NCBI GenBank assembly: GCA_001986395.2
Contig: MQVO02000072.1
Location: 1 to 64,000 of the forward strand
Source: Irpex lacteus
Taxonomy: Eukaryota; Basidiomycota; Agaricomycetes; Polyporales; Irpicaceae
DNA: 64,000 nt
Reading direction: 5' to 3'
Under the pieces are notes generated by a model. That model was given only the letters and a program-made list of their open reading frames with translations, was not told where the DNA came from and did not search any database. Of the stretch, positions 9,224 to 20,511 are shown piece by piece. Position numbers and translations under genes: made by a program. The stretch's first letter is position 1. Every line of letters begins with the position of its first letter.

Positions 9224-10599
9224 AGAGAGACCCCTCGCGGTGGGCTCCAAAATGAGACACCAAGCCGCGCTCAGACAAAGGACAAACCTACCAAACCACC
9301 TAACCCCAATAGAGGAGCGATAACGTGGCTCGGCCGAGAGCGAGGGGGTGTACGAGAAATGCGAGGGCCTCTGAGTCCCAAGCCTGACCGACGACGCCGC
9401 AACACTAGGTATAGATATCCGTCCGACCCTAAGACAAGCTTAAGGGAAGTGCAACACTGAGTGAGCCGAGGCCGAGCAACTGGACGATCAACAGCAGGGC
9501 CGAGCAGCAAGAGCTACCCGTATACGTCCTACTAATACTCGTGCAACACCGCTTTCAACGCAGCAAGACCTTGGCCGAACCTCTCGGGCAACTAATCTCG
9601 TGGTCCAAGGTAGGCCCGAGCCGAGCAAGAACGCTGTGGAAGAGGGGTAAATGGGTACGGACGCAAAGGGACGATGATAACGCAAAGAACGCAACGCAAA
9701 CGCAGGATATTCGCAAGTAACGCGGAGGGACGCTGAGGGAAGTCGGACGCAGTGAAGTCAAGCTGAGAGCGCGAAGTTTGAGGGTGAACTGTGCGGGGTA
9801 GATTGCTTGTCGCTACTCTACGCATACATGCTCTATTTATATGTGTCCGAGGCCAATGTCCGTATGGGTGAGCTCATAAGTCAAAAGGAACGAGAAAACG
9901 ACAAAGGTAGTGCTTCGGCCGAGAAAGGAGAATGAGTCAGATGGAGAGCCGAGCAGGTAACGAGGAATATGTCAAGGAAAGACGGATGAAACATGTTAGG
10001 AGAGGGCCGAGACGGCGGCGAGCGAGGGAGGTGACTAAGGAAACGTCCTAAAGGTGCGATAGAGTCGGGCAGGAGGAAAGCAGGGACGAATCGGGTGTGA
10101 GATGAAGGAAGGTGAGAATAATAATGAACACGAAGAGAGGGGATAAAGAAACTCAGCGACGTCGGGGGTGCGAGCCTCAAGGCTACCAGCGCATGGGCGC
10201 AGTGCACCCGAGGACTCGTCCGAGGGAACGCAAGGCCGAGGGGACCGAGCAGCCAATACCAAAGGTTGACGAGGGGTGAGTCATGGCCGAGTGAGCGGAC
10301 AGGACCTTGTGCAGCAGTCGATGCGTCGAGGGACACGGAAGGAAGGCGGGAGGGCGGGGCGTATAGGCGGGATGGATCAGAATGGTAAGGGAGTCGGGCG
10401 ACCGGGTGCTGAAGGAGACGGCATTGGCCGAGGTTCGATGATGGGGCCGAGGCTTCGATTACTGGCGCTCGGACGTGCCCGAGTCCGCATAGGGCCGCAC
10501 CCGAGGCTCCTGAGAAGTCGAAAAGAAGCTGTTAGAGTTTTGGGGGAGGTGTGGCGTGTGCCCAGCGTGTCATCGTCAGGACCTTCGGTTTCCCCCGCA
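9224..10599 (-). repeat. Probable 5' LTR and leader of the retrotransposon
   Basis: No coding signal. It is rich in GGCCGAG/CCGAG words and contains a minus-strand TATAAATAG at about 9833-9841, suited to driving gag-pol. Exact LTR ends and the primer-binding site could not be fixed because the partner LTR is not in view. Confidence 0.5.
9836..9841 (-). promoter_or_regulatory. TATA box, putative LTR promoter
   Basis: TATAAA on the minus strand, about 1 kb upstream of the gag ATG, inside the presumed LTR. Confidence 0.45.
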
Positions 10600-10603
10600 T
10601 GAT

Positions 10604-10840
10604 CTAATACGAAGACTGTTGTGAGTGGACAATGTTTACTATGTGTGTATGGTCTATCTCACCATTCGATGCAGGCTCATCAGCGTACATTGCGTTCAAA
10701 ATAGCAATACAGCTGAGCTGAGTAGTGCTACTCAAGTGCGTAGCATAACCCAGTTGGCCTTTGAATTGTCGATGACATCCGGCACATTCCACCCATATCG
10801 GGTTTTGCTTGTTCTTTTCGTGCCAACTCTTACGCGCCAT
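10604..10840 (-). pseudogene. Short zinc-finger relic (C-x2-C...H...C), transposon-associated type
   Basis: ATG 10840 opens 78 codons with C-A-G-C-H-R-Q-F and a later Y-A-T-H-L and Cys, resembling the isolated C2H2-like fingers found at the start of many basidiomycete transposon proteins. Nothing longer continues from it. It abuts the edge of the LTR element and is probably a fragment of an older mobile element rather than a working gene. Confidence 0.35.
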
Positions 10841-11118
10841 AGTGAGGAGAGCAATATTGGCAGTAACTGCTACCGTCTATTTGCTAGTTGAGCTGGGTAG
10901 TGCAGTGAAGGTTCGTCGTTGCACGCCTCGTCGCTGTACATTATTTTGACTTGTTTATCTTCTACTGGGCCTGGCTCAGAGGTCGAGACTGGCTCTATCC
11001 CCAAAGCCGATCGGAGCATTGTCACCGACCCAAACGACCATATAATGATGCCCGCGACCTGTCGGGAATGCCCGTGTGTACCTCACATACTTCACTGCGA
11101 CCCCGACCATTAACTGAA

Positions 11119-13075
11119 ATGGCAGTTACAACTCGCCAACAGGACAACCACTCACGGGCTATCACGCCAACTTCACTACCTCACGATCGTCATGCCCATC
11201 ATCATACGCATTCCTCTACAGCTAGTAGAGCTACAAAGCACGTACTCACAAGTAGTTCACGGAACACATCGAGTACGGATTTACCGCACAAGCGCACGCA
11301 CGTGGAATTCGAAACTGACAGAACGGCGAAAGCCGTGCGTCCAAGAGGTGCCTCTCAATTACAGACGTTCACATACCTTTAGTACTGATTCTCTTTGCTT
11401 TGTTTGACAGCTGTTCCGCCTCCTGCCACAATTGTTACAGGCGGTGAAAGCTCAGATACTGACTCGGAAGAGAGCATCAGCCTTTTGGAAGATCACCGCC
11501 GCAAGACCAAGCGTCATGAGCAGCCCAAACCGCACCAAGAACATCGGCCGCGGTCATCATCCAGTAGTTCCGGGAGTCAATCCGATGAAGGCCTCAGCGG
11601 CGATGATGCAGACTCTGACTCTGACAGTCCCAATGCCGATCAAACAAGTAAGGCACGTCTTGCAAATAAACTGGCAGCCGAGGTAAGTCACAGTCGTTCT
11701 ATGCACCAGCCATGCCGCATCTACTTACGAAAACGGCGAGTTGAATAGATGCCTAGTATCTCCCTCCCGGACGACGAGAATACTGGGCTTGGACGCAGAG
11801 CATCACCTAGTCAGCCGGTGCTCAGTGCAGCTGAGCAGCACCCGGACACTTCAGAATCAGCGGTGGCTCCTGCGAAACCCATCCGCATCAGGGTACGTAG
11901 TACTACTCAGACTTTGACTATGATGATATCTGATATAATGACCGCTAGCGTGGGAAGCAGAGTTTGGCGGAGGAAGATTCGAAGTGGCCGGCCGACACCA
12001 AGATCAACTATTCCTCAGTCAATAACGGGCACATTGTGTTGAAGAACCAAACCCCGCGTGTCCAAGCTGTTTGTTTGAAAGCAATGCCCATCGTGTGGTT
12101 CCAATTTTGTACTAGACATGCGCTTCCGAAACCGAAGGAGGGGAGAACATGGATTCGCGACGCTCTTGGTACCGCAGCGTATCGACTCGGAGACCACGAA
12201 ATGGAGGATCGTATCCATGACTCCGCTGACTATGCCCGGACGCTGTGCGATATAGTACGTGTTTGAATCAAATTCATCATAGAATAATGTTTGTTACTAA
12301 CATTGTGATATTAGCCTTTAAATCGCACGGAAGCGTGGCGTACTACGATGGCTAACGTCGCCTTCGCTTCAGTCAAGTCCCAGTATCACCTTACGAGCCA
12401 GGACAGCTTCTCGGAAGAAGATATCGACGAGCTTATGCATTTCGACGGCAGTTACAAGTACTGCTTTGCGCCACTCCCTAACTCCGAGGTAAGTATACAA
12501 TGCTCGGTATTTTATAACGAGAACGTGCTGGTTACCTATTCGCCTTTCCAATTCAGACACATGCGGTGGACACTACGAAGCCTTATCTGGTGCCTATCAT
12601 CAGCGAGATAACTCGCGCGTGCTTCAAGCTCGGAGATGGATCGTATCTGAATGACACTAAGGATGCGTTCAAGACCTCAGACGGCGAGTACGAAATGCCA
12701 GAGCCGCTTTTGGCCTTGGCGGGAACGCTCGTGAGTCCCACTCTCACTTACATGCATGATGTTTCGATGGTACTTACTCATGGCTTTTTCGGTCCATAGG
12801 TACACGCCGCATTGGCGTTTGTTCGAAGCGGGACCGAGCGGGGCAAGAACGCACCGTTTCGATGTGTCAACCACTACTCCGCTTATCTGACGCATCTAGG
12901 TGTTCTTGAGGCTTTAAAGACCAAAGTGGCGACCGCTCAAGACTATCATCCCTTGCTGCGCAAGCTCTATAGGATGGCGGCCGGACTCGATTCTACTGAT
13001 GGCGTACAACAACTGCAAGAACCCGCGCCTCCAGCTGTCATCGAAACGAACATCACTCGTATTGTGCTTGACTAG
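11119..13075 (+). CDS. DUF6532-like protein with low-complexity N terminus
   Basis: Seven exons: 11119-11347, 11411-11682, 11749-11892, 11949-12254, 12315-12488, 12557-12730, 12800-13075; all frames join to give 524 residues. The first 230 residues are Ser/Asp/His-rich and disordered. The C-terminal half carries the pattern I associate with agaricomycete DUF6532: a helical block, then P-Y-L-V-P-I-I-S-E-I, then M-P-E-P-L-L-A-L-A, then R-x-V-N-H-Y-S-A-Y-L-T-H-L. This family is expanded and dispersed in agaricomycetes and often lies near mobile elements, as here. No biochemical role is known to me. Confidence 0.7.
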
Positions 13076-13400
13076 TCGTATGTCTAGAGTTCTCATGTTC
13101 TATGTCTTGTATGTAATAAGAATTCGAATATGTAATGCATTGAATAAATGGATATGTCGGAAGCAAATGTGCGATTATGGTTGGCAGACGAGTATACAAA
13201 TATGACGCAAATTGTACTGCATTTCGGCCATATCGTTTCGCAGATAGCTCGCAGGTTGTTTGCGCGTATTTGTGAATCACGCAAATCATCTTTCAAGGCT
13301 AAGATGGGCGCATCTAGGCGCATTTCATGTGCGTCATTTGCGAGTTTATCCTCGCAAATGTGCGTCCCTTTGCGTGAAAATGCGTGGACGGTTTTTCCTG
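13076..13400. repeat. TTTGCG/CGCAAA-rich stretch, possible transposon end
   Basis: From about 13,200 to 13,390 the words TTTGCG, CGCAAAT and TGCGTC recur in both orientations. Dense short repeats like these are typical of subterminal regions of DNA transposons. The stretch meets the point where the neighbouring beta-trefoil gene loses homology. Confidence 0.4.
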
Positions 13401-13697
13401 ATGTCATAGTTCCACTACAGACAACAGACGTTAAGTATGATGATCGACAAAACCCAAGTGTTGTATGAGTACAAAACTGGAGCAACATACTACTTGGGTG
13501 TCATCCTCGAGATCGACAACCGCGAAGATTGGAGGATTTCCAGAGCCTTTGAGTGCGTTGATATCCGTGACGAGTCTATTGGGATACTCCGCATTGATAA
13601 TTTGGATTCTGTAGAGATTTCCCGTGGCTTGAAGCAGCCTCTTCGAGGTGGTGGATTTTGGAGGAGCGACAGAGTCTGAATCAGACTTGGGGTTCAT
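13346..13697 (-). pseudogene. Truncated beta-trefoil (I66-like) inhibitor paralogue
   Basis: Exon 1 (13491-13697, 69 codons from ATG 13697) closely matches exon 1 of the intact gene at 14.6-15.3 kb, for example G-N-L-Y-R-I-Q-I-I-N-A-E-Y versus G-N-I-Y-R-I-E-I-T-N-A-E-Y. The same intron position is kept (13415-13490) and exon 2 starts W-N-Y-D like W-E-Y-D in the intact copy. Homology stops within a few codons, the frame ends at 13346, and TGCG-rich sequence takes over. The remaining two thirds of the fold is missing, so it is very unlikely to be functional. Confidence 0.75.
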
Positions 13698-14636
13698 GCT
13701 GGAGGGAAACAGTAGCTGAGGTATCCAATGGACAAGCGTGTCGCGTTGCCTTCCATGCCTCTTATGTAGAGTTATGAAAGGGCCCGGAAGGCGGCATTTC
13801 CGCCCTGCCTTACTTCAGGCACACAAATGCGGCGACAAGGAGAAGGGAGCGCGGTTTCATGAAGTAATGATAAGAATACTCAGTCTGTAGCACACGGAAG
13901 GTAGGAAGAATGGTTAGCGTATCTATCCACATTAGGGTAGCTCACCCCTGATGGGTTGATGGGTCCTGCTAAAGTAGCTACATTCATCTAGGCAGACCGT
14001 TCAATGGATAGATGACGATTAGTGGCGATACTAAGACAGAAGAATATGATACACACCTCGCATTTTCTCAAACTTGAGTCGAGGTGCAGAATGCAGGGCT
14101 CTACATCGCATGAGGCAGAGATTCAGGTTTGTATACGTGCAATCTATGAGTGACCATGCCCTATAAAATGTTTAGACACTACGATGGCGGTATCGCTGAT
14201 AGTACTGTGATTCAAGTTGAGCAGTTGAACTAGAACAAGTTCAGATTTTCCGCGAAACTCCGGGAGTCTCGTTTGTAATCTTCTCACGCCACAAAGTCGT
14301 CGGTCATATCGGGGCGCTCACAATCACACCGTAGAATGTTCAGCCTCAACGGTAAACCATGTTATATTCTCTGCGCAAATAATCAAATCTGGGTTTTCTG
14401 AATAATGAAGTATAACTGCGGTTTCTGGGATAGATAATGTGTAGATAGGATCACTACTTATAAGGACGAGGAAGCGGTGATGGGAAGATTATTCAAGAAG
14501 ACTCGGAGAAAGAGCACAAACTAGTCGATCATTGAGAGGCACGAGACTTGGAACAATCATGTCATCGAGGCGAGGGTAAATACCCTTCCTCGATTAACAC
14601 CCACCCCCTCCCTCCCCCGACAAAGTCACTTTCACC
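13698..14636. other. Intergenic, no gene seen
   Basis: AT-rich sequence without a convincing gene. At 14,255-14,300 there is a segment similar to 19,315-19,360 (shared TCTCACGCCAC core), suggesting a dispersed relic. Confidence 0.5.
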
Positions 14637-15299
14637 TCAGACCTTGTTGAAAGCCCACTTCCAGGTCTGATCGTCACGGGTTCCGGCTTGCAGAGTAATC
14701 TGTTGAATCCCGACGTCAGGGAGCGTTCAATGACACTATAAATTACACATACACCAGTCCAGTTTGCTCCATCGGCGAGAGCCCAGTACAGGCCGTCATC
14801 CGCAGATCCAATACTAAATCGTATAAATATCAGCTCCGAGTCAATACAAATCCGCATCAGTGTAATTCGACTCACGAGTGAAGCCCACCGTCTTGGTCCT
14901 CGACGTCCCATGCATAAGCCTGCTTCCTCTCGAGGATCCTTGCACCCTTAGAAACTGACTCGGGGTAGGCGTACAGACCCGTGTCTTTGTTCTTGATGGT
15001 CTGCTTGAAGGAGTCGTACTCCCACTACACAACAAAGCGTTACAGTTAGCCCTAAGTCCAAGCGTACCGCAAGAGGGGAGAGCAAGAGAGAGAAATGACA
15101 ATGTACGCACAACCTGAATGTCTTCCTCGATGTCGGTGACGCCGAAGATGGGCGAGTTGCCAGTACCAGCAGCGGCCTTGATGTCGGTGATGACGCGGTT
15201 GGTGTATTCAGCGTTGGTGATCTCAATCCTGTAGATGTTGCCGCTGCCCTTCAAGAGGTTCTTGACGGGCTTTGGGAAAGCGGATCCGTTCTCAGCCAT
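14637..15299 (-). CDS. Beta-trefoil protein, I66 serine-protease-inhibitor-like
   Basis: Four exons in transcription order: 15299-15111, 15024-14876, 14813-14753, 14699-14637; 153 residues with no signal peptide. The three-fold pattern of I-x-N-A-E-Y, then P-I-F-G-V-T-D, then W-E-Y-D, A-Y-A-W-D-V-E and a final T-W-K-W-A-F-N is what cytosolic fungal beta-trefoil inhibitors and lectins of the I66 (cospin/cnispin) and ricin-B-like type show. Such proteins defend fruiting bodies or mycelium by blocking trypsin-like proteases of grazers. Target specificity cannot be read here. A truncated paralogue lies 1 kb away. Confidence 0.72.
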
Positions 15300-15400
15300 G
15301 GTGTATGAGACGAGTTGAAGATTGGTGGCGTTGGTTGGAGAGTTTGGAGAGTAGGGCAGTGGTGAGTTGCTGTTGCTGAATGAGATCGTACAGGTTGGCC

Positions 15401-15407
15401 TTTTATA
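15401..15407 (-). promoter_or_regulatory. TATA box of the beta-trefoil inhibitor gene
   Basis: TATAAAA on the minus strand about 100 bases upstream of the ATG. Confidence 0.6.
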
Positions 15408-17224
15408 CTCTGCCGAAGCAAATTATGAGGCATATTCCTGCTGTTAATCCTGGCCATACGCTACAATTGTGTAACCTCGCTGGTACGCATAGGCGTAATA
15501 GAGATGACGTGGGAGTGTATCGCATCATCGGTACCACTCTCCTATCTCGCGGAGGAATGCTTTGCGCATTTGTCTAAAACAGATACAAGTGTTGTATACA
15601 TGAGATCAGCGTGGTGCTGTGAGAGTAGCCAAGCGTGTTCGTACTCACTCAGTCATGCCTATACCAAACGCGTTCTCGTTGTGTTGACTGTATGGGTGGC
15701 CATATGTCGCCGATCTCCATTCCATCGCTGGTCGGTGTCCGGAATTCCGCGTTAGCTCGTAAGTTTGACAGTGAAGGCATAGGTTGACGTTGTGTAGTAT
15801 GGATTGGCTATTCAGCTGGAAAGGGTCTATAAAGTAGAGATGGCGACGTGGACACTATATCCCAACAATAGTATATTGTACTCAGACATTGGCAGCTTCT
15901 ATTTGATCTGACAGTCTGAAGGAACTGTGTTAGATGGATAGAATGGAGAACAGTGAAAGTACGCCACTTCTAACTCAAGCATAGGTGGTTGCATGGCTTG
16001 CCAGTGTTTTGTTATCAAGGCGTGCAAGGATCACAAGCAACACGACTTGATCAGAGGTAGGTCAGTAATGCGGTGCTCTGTATAACTTGAGGCTATGGTA
16101 AATCGATACTTGCAGCGATCCGCGAAGCTGTGAACTTACTGCTCTAAGTATGCGCAGATCCGAGCATATGCCCTTGAGCACCACAGGCCTGTCGACATGG
16201 AATTAATGGGCCTCGAAATAGTAATGACTTACTGCACCGTACAAGCTGACATCGTGAGAGTCCTCGGGTCGTTTTCTGCTCGAAAATTGACGCATTATCG
16301 CGAACTAGTTAGTAGTGCTACCTTTGTCAACAGTCACGCAGGCTCAGGTTAGCAATAGATCAACCGTCCGAATGATGAATGGTACGATGTATCTTTCTTT
16401 GTAGTTGCACTGGCTGGGTCAGTCAGGTTTAGCACTGCAGTATGCCCGACAATGCATCGATACGTAGGAGCAGTGTCTTCGCGGGCGTTGAACCAGAAAG
16501 CCCTTTCCCAGGACATACTATTCGCAAAACGACATTCTGAGAACTAAATAGTTGGCACAGGTTAGTCAGTTGTGAGATTGTTGCAGTAATGTTCTACAGT
16601 ACGTGCCTCAATCTAACTCCGTAGCTTGCAGCCTTTGGGCAGATGTACAATCCAGTGACAGGACTCTCGAAGAAAGGAGGCGCCCGCCCAGTGAGTTCAC
16701 TGCTGATGAACCAGCTCACGGGATGAACCGATCCTTCCGAGTCGAACCGAACGTGAGTCGGACTTCTAAGTAGCATTTTGCCAGTGTCTTCGTTCTTCGA
16801 ACTCCAATCCCTTCACTACGAGGCAACACGTATTCACACTGTAACCATCGCCTGACAAACATCGATGTATGAATATTGCGAATTAGTGTCATAACGTCCC
16901 AGTGTGACCACTGGCACTCCACTGGCATCTGTCAACTACTACTTCAGCTTTGCCTCGAGCCATTCAAGTAATGTAGAGTCGTTTGCTGCGTATGTGTTTG
17001 TAACTCACCAACATTGCTCTCAGGTTAGCTTGGAATAGGGTTTGACGGACCCAAGAACATGTAAAAAGCGGGCGTGATGCGGAGCCGACAAACAACGTTT
17101 AACAGCGAACGAAAGAGAAGCGCACCGTGCGAGACGTCGAGCTCCCCACCGATCACGTCTCCGAGCACAATATCACCGATATCAAGCCCTAGTGTAGATC
17201 TTCTATCTCTTACGCCACCAGGCG
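15408..17224. other. Intergenic, 1.8 kb, no gene seen
   Basis: Only short, unsupported reading frames; no recognisable domain, signal peptide or repeat array. Confidence 0.5.
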
Positions 17225-17230
17225 TATAAA
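17225..17230 (+). promoter_or_regulatory. TATA box of the aspartic protease gene
   Basis: TATAAA, 67 bases before the ATG at 17297. This spacing argues against the in-frame ATG at 17246, which lies only about 20 bases after it. Confidence 0.6.
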
Positions 17231-17296
17231 GAGCTCGGTGGGTCGATGCTGCACTCGACGTCTCTTTCTTTTGTCCCCCCACTGTCCCTCACAGAT

Positions 17297-19099
17297 ATGC
17301 TCACTCGACTTTCCGTTACGCTCGTTCTCGCGTTGGCTTGTGCCGCGCATCCACTCGTTAATGTTGCCAGAGGAGATGCGAGCCCTGTCAGCTTGTCGCT
17401 CGCTAAACGTATGAATTTCACCGGGCCTACGAAACTCATCGAGCAGGACAAGCTTAGGGCCACTCAGCTATTTGATACTCTCGGTTTACTTGGACCTGGA
17501 ACTATGAATAAAGAAGTTCCGCTCAAGAATACGCTTGTATCTTATACAGTCCAGGTAAGCGTGGAGTGCTATATTGCAGCATTGTTGGCTTATCACTCCT
17601 ACTTATGAGGTCGGGGTGGGGTCACCTCCTACTTTCTGTACGTTTTGAGCTGATTTCGGAGAGTTTCATGCTAATTCGTACCAAAGTCGAGCTCATCGTT
17701 GATACCGGAAGTTCGAACACTTGGGTCGGCGCAAACAAACCTTGGAAGCCTACTTCCACGTCAAAAGAGACCCATAACCCGGTGGTTCGTCTCGTCCTTT
17801 TGCATTAAATACCCGTGTCTATAAGCTGACAGTAATCCCCTTCAGGCTGTTACTTATGGAAGTGGTGACTTCAGTGGTGAGTTCTCATGCTCATGTCTTG
17901 CTGTGACTATACCTGGATGATCGCACGTCTACTTACTTGTAGGCACCTTAGTAACAGACCAGGTTACGTTAGGAAATCTGGTCATAAAGAATCAGGCCAT
18001 AGGTGTGGCTAACGACTCGATTGGATTTTACGGCGTGGATGGAATTCTTGGGTAAGAGCCTAGATCCTCTCCCCTTACACACTTTAAACCATTTGTTTAG
18101 AATCGGTCCTACCGCTCTCACGCAGGGTGAGCCCCCTCCTATTCATGGCAGAACGATCATTGACCGTCTTTATCCTAGGCACCACTAATCCCTCTAGCGC
18201 AGAGATCCCTACAGTGGTTGACACTGCTGCTCGCGAGAGGGTTATAGCCTCCAAATACGTAGGGATCTACTTTCAACCTCCTACGAATGCCAGTGAGGTC
18301 AATGGCGTTTTGACGTTTGGCCACGCCGACTCCAGCAAGTTTACTTCCGCGCTGTATGAAATGTGTGTATTTTCCCTCGCTAATACGTTACAAACCTAAT
18401 GACCAAATGGACCATAGGCACATTACTTCTAAATACCCGGCCAATCAATACGTGGGTATCGACCAGTCGATCACTTACGGATCCAAGGGTACCGTGATTC
18501 TTTCGAAGACGTCGGGGATAGTCGACACCGGGACTACTCTGATCTTACTCTCGACGTGTAAGCTTATGAAAGCTGCTCCTTTGGCTGAAATTGACATCGA
18601 GACCTTCCATTAAGCTGCTTACAACAGTTATGTCAACGTCACGGGTGCTACCTTCGACGAGGATGTCGGTCTTCTCTCCATTCCTGCAGAGGATTACAAA
18701 AAGCTGGAGAGCTTGTACTTCCGTATCGGCTCGGTCGGTGCTCACCTCTTACGTGTGTCGGAGCACGTTTCTCACTATCATGTCCGTAGAAAACCTTTGA
18801 GCTGACATCGAATGCACAAATCTGGCCTCGCTCGGTGCGTTTTCTAAGTATGGACTCCAGGCTTTCCCTGATTCCTTATGTTATTCGTCGCGTCCCCAAT
18901 TCGACAGCTCAATGCACAGATCGGCGGAGCCACCGACAAAGTGTACCTCGTTATTAGCGATGCAGGTCCAAGCGCCCCACCAGGCTTGGACTTCATCAGC
19001 GGGCAAGCATTCTTGGAGAGGTTCTACACTACGTACGACTCGCAGAACAACAAGTTCGGCATCGCAGAGACGGCTTATACTCGCTACGAGGGTAATTGA
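17297..19099 (+). CDS. Secreted A1 aspartic endopeptidase, polyporopepsin-like
   Basis: Eleven exons: 17297-17554, 17610-17637, 17687-17781, 17846-17876, 17943-18051, 18101-18126, 18179-18362, 18418-18557, 18615-18733, 18790-18834, 18908-19099; 408 residues. An N-terminal signal peptide (hydrophobic to A-C-A-A-H) and a propeptide precede the pepsin fold. The first catalytic motif is D-T-G-S-S-N-T-W (Asp about 101) and the second is D-T-G-T-T (Asp about 280). Y-V-G-I-D-Q-S-I-T-Y-G and A-Q-I-W-P-R are typical of polyporopepsins. It acts outside the cell as an acid protease. Two donors are weak (GTGGTT, GTCGGT) but are required by frame and family. Confidence 0.88.
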
Positions 19100-20511
19100 A
19101 GAGGGCTACGCATATGGACTTTAGTTGGACGTTATGTTGGACAATCACGCTCTTTTCGAATTGTTCACGCAGAGATGCACATTGTTATAGTCTATATCCT
19201 CGTTATAGTCATACTCTTCTTTCGAACGATACTTTGATACGTACTCTATAATGCAATTCATAATGTAGTCATGTAGTATGCCGCAAGCACCATGAGCAAC
19301 CTGGTGTTCAAGCTAGTCCGAGACTCTCGGAGTCGTTATTATTCTCACGCCACGAAGCTCTCGGCCATCACCGAATATTGGCCCCAGCTGTCGCCGGCAC
19401 TCTCGAAGTCGTTCTCGCACTTGGATATTGTTGTGGCTACCGCGTCGTGCAAGTGCTTTTCTCCGGCCCTGTTTCGTAACGCTATCTTCGAACTGTCTGG
19501 AGAGGTACGTAGGTGAGTGGCACTGTACTGTATTTCCCTGCAGTGCTACTACTTACTACTAAAAAGACAAACTTATCGTCTTAGCCACTGGCAATCCAGA
19601 GTTTGATAACACTGTTACGATAACTGCGAACCTCGAAACACTGAGTTACGGGGGAGTCCACGAATGTCAAACAGAATGCCTGCCTTGGATCGCCAAGCCC
19701 ACTTTACCTGCCTCCGAAACCTTGACCGTGCCCTCGTGATGAGCTCACTCAAATACAACCCACCTCAACTTCCCGTTATCAGTTTGACATGGTTGATTCA
19801 GAAAGGCACGTACTCAGTGCATTCCGTTTCTTGTAGCCTATCATGCGCTGCCAATAGAAACGTTCCCTGCTGGTGTCAGTACGGCGTCGGTGGGGAAGCT
19901 CTCACCCAAAACCATTCTGCCCTCGCAGACATTTATCATCCCCCATCCTCAAACCTCGCTAATAGCCTTCCAGCAAACGTGACTCGCACCTGCAGCCTAT
20001 AACATCTCGCCATCACATACCCTCCCAGACATACGTCGTTCCCGGAACAAATACGGCGGGCAACACGGGCATCTACAAACCTCCTTTCTCCAACGCTGAC
20101 CTGTCATACGCTCCTCCCATCACACTTTGTCTGTCTCAAACGCCCTCATGAACTCGGGACCAGCTGAACTCGATGCAAGGTTTACGGTGAGCGTACGGTG
20201 ACTGTGGACGTGTGCGTCTCTCTGAACTTTGGATGATTTCCTAGAATGGCATATGGATGCCCCCAGTTCGGCAGCTATGGTCGGTCTCCCGATCTTATTT
20301 GCTGAGTGACCAGCGAATGAGCGGGCGGGATTTTGGGTGTAAGGGTTTGCGTCCTCTGATATGTAGCGCACATTGTGAGGTATAAGAGGGTAGCTCAGAA
20401 GGCTGAAGATATACCAGGGTGTTTAGCATCATCATCAACTCGCCTCCCAGATTCTCCATATCAGAACTCTCCTCTCATCATCCTCGTACTGCTTTTTGTC
20501 AGGACCAAATC
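19100..20511. other. Intergenic with decayed coding traces
   Basis: An open stretch 19,298-19,505 followed by a GT donor, and another at about 19,566-19,738, read like protein but do not join and match nothing I recognise. 19,315-19,360 resembles 14,255-14,300. Probably relics. Confidence 0.35.

Larger units (their letters stand above)
1..10599 (-). mobile_element. Ty3/gypsy LTR retrotransposon, left end outside the window
   Basis: Gag-protease and pol are consecutive on the minus strand with the order protease, reverse transcriptase, RNase H, integrase, which is the Ty3/gypsy order. Upstream lies about 1.4 kb of non-coding, GC-rich sequence with a minus-strand TATA box, the likely 5' LTR plus leader. 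The composition, with the word GGCCGAG repeated dozens of times, changes abruptly near 10,600; a terminal TG...CA style edge there (minus strand beginning TGCGGGGG at 10,599) is possible. The 3' LTR was not found, so the left boundary is a guess. Both main reading frames are open, suggesting a recent insertion. Confidence 0.75.

Noticed and set aside
17246..17297. Earlier in-frame ATG of the aspartic protease
   Set aside because: It is only about 20 bases after the TATA box and would place extra residues before the signal peptide.
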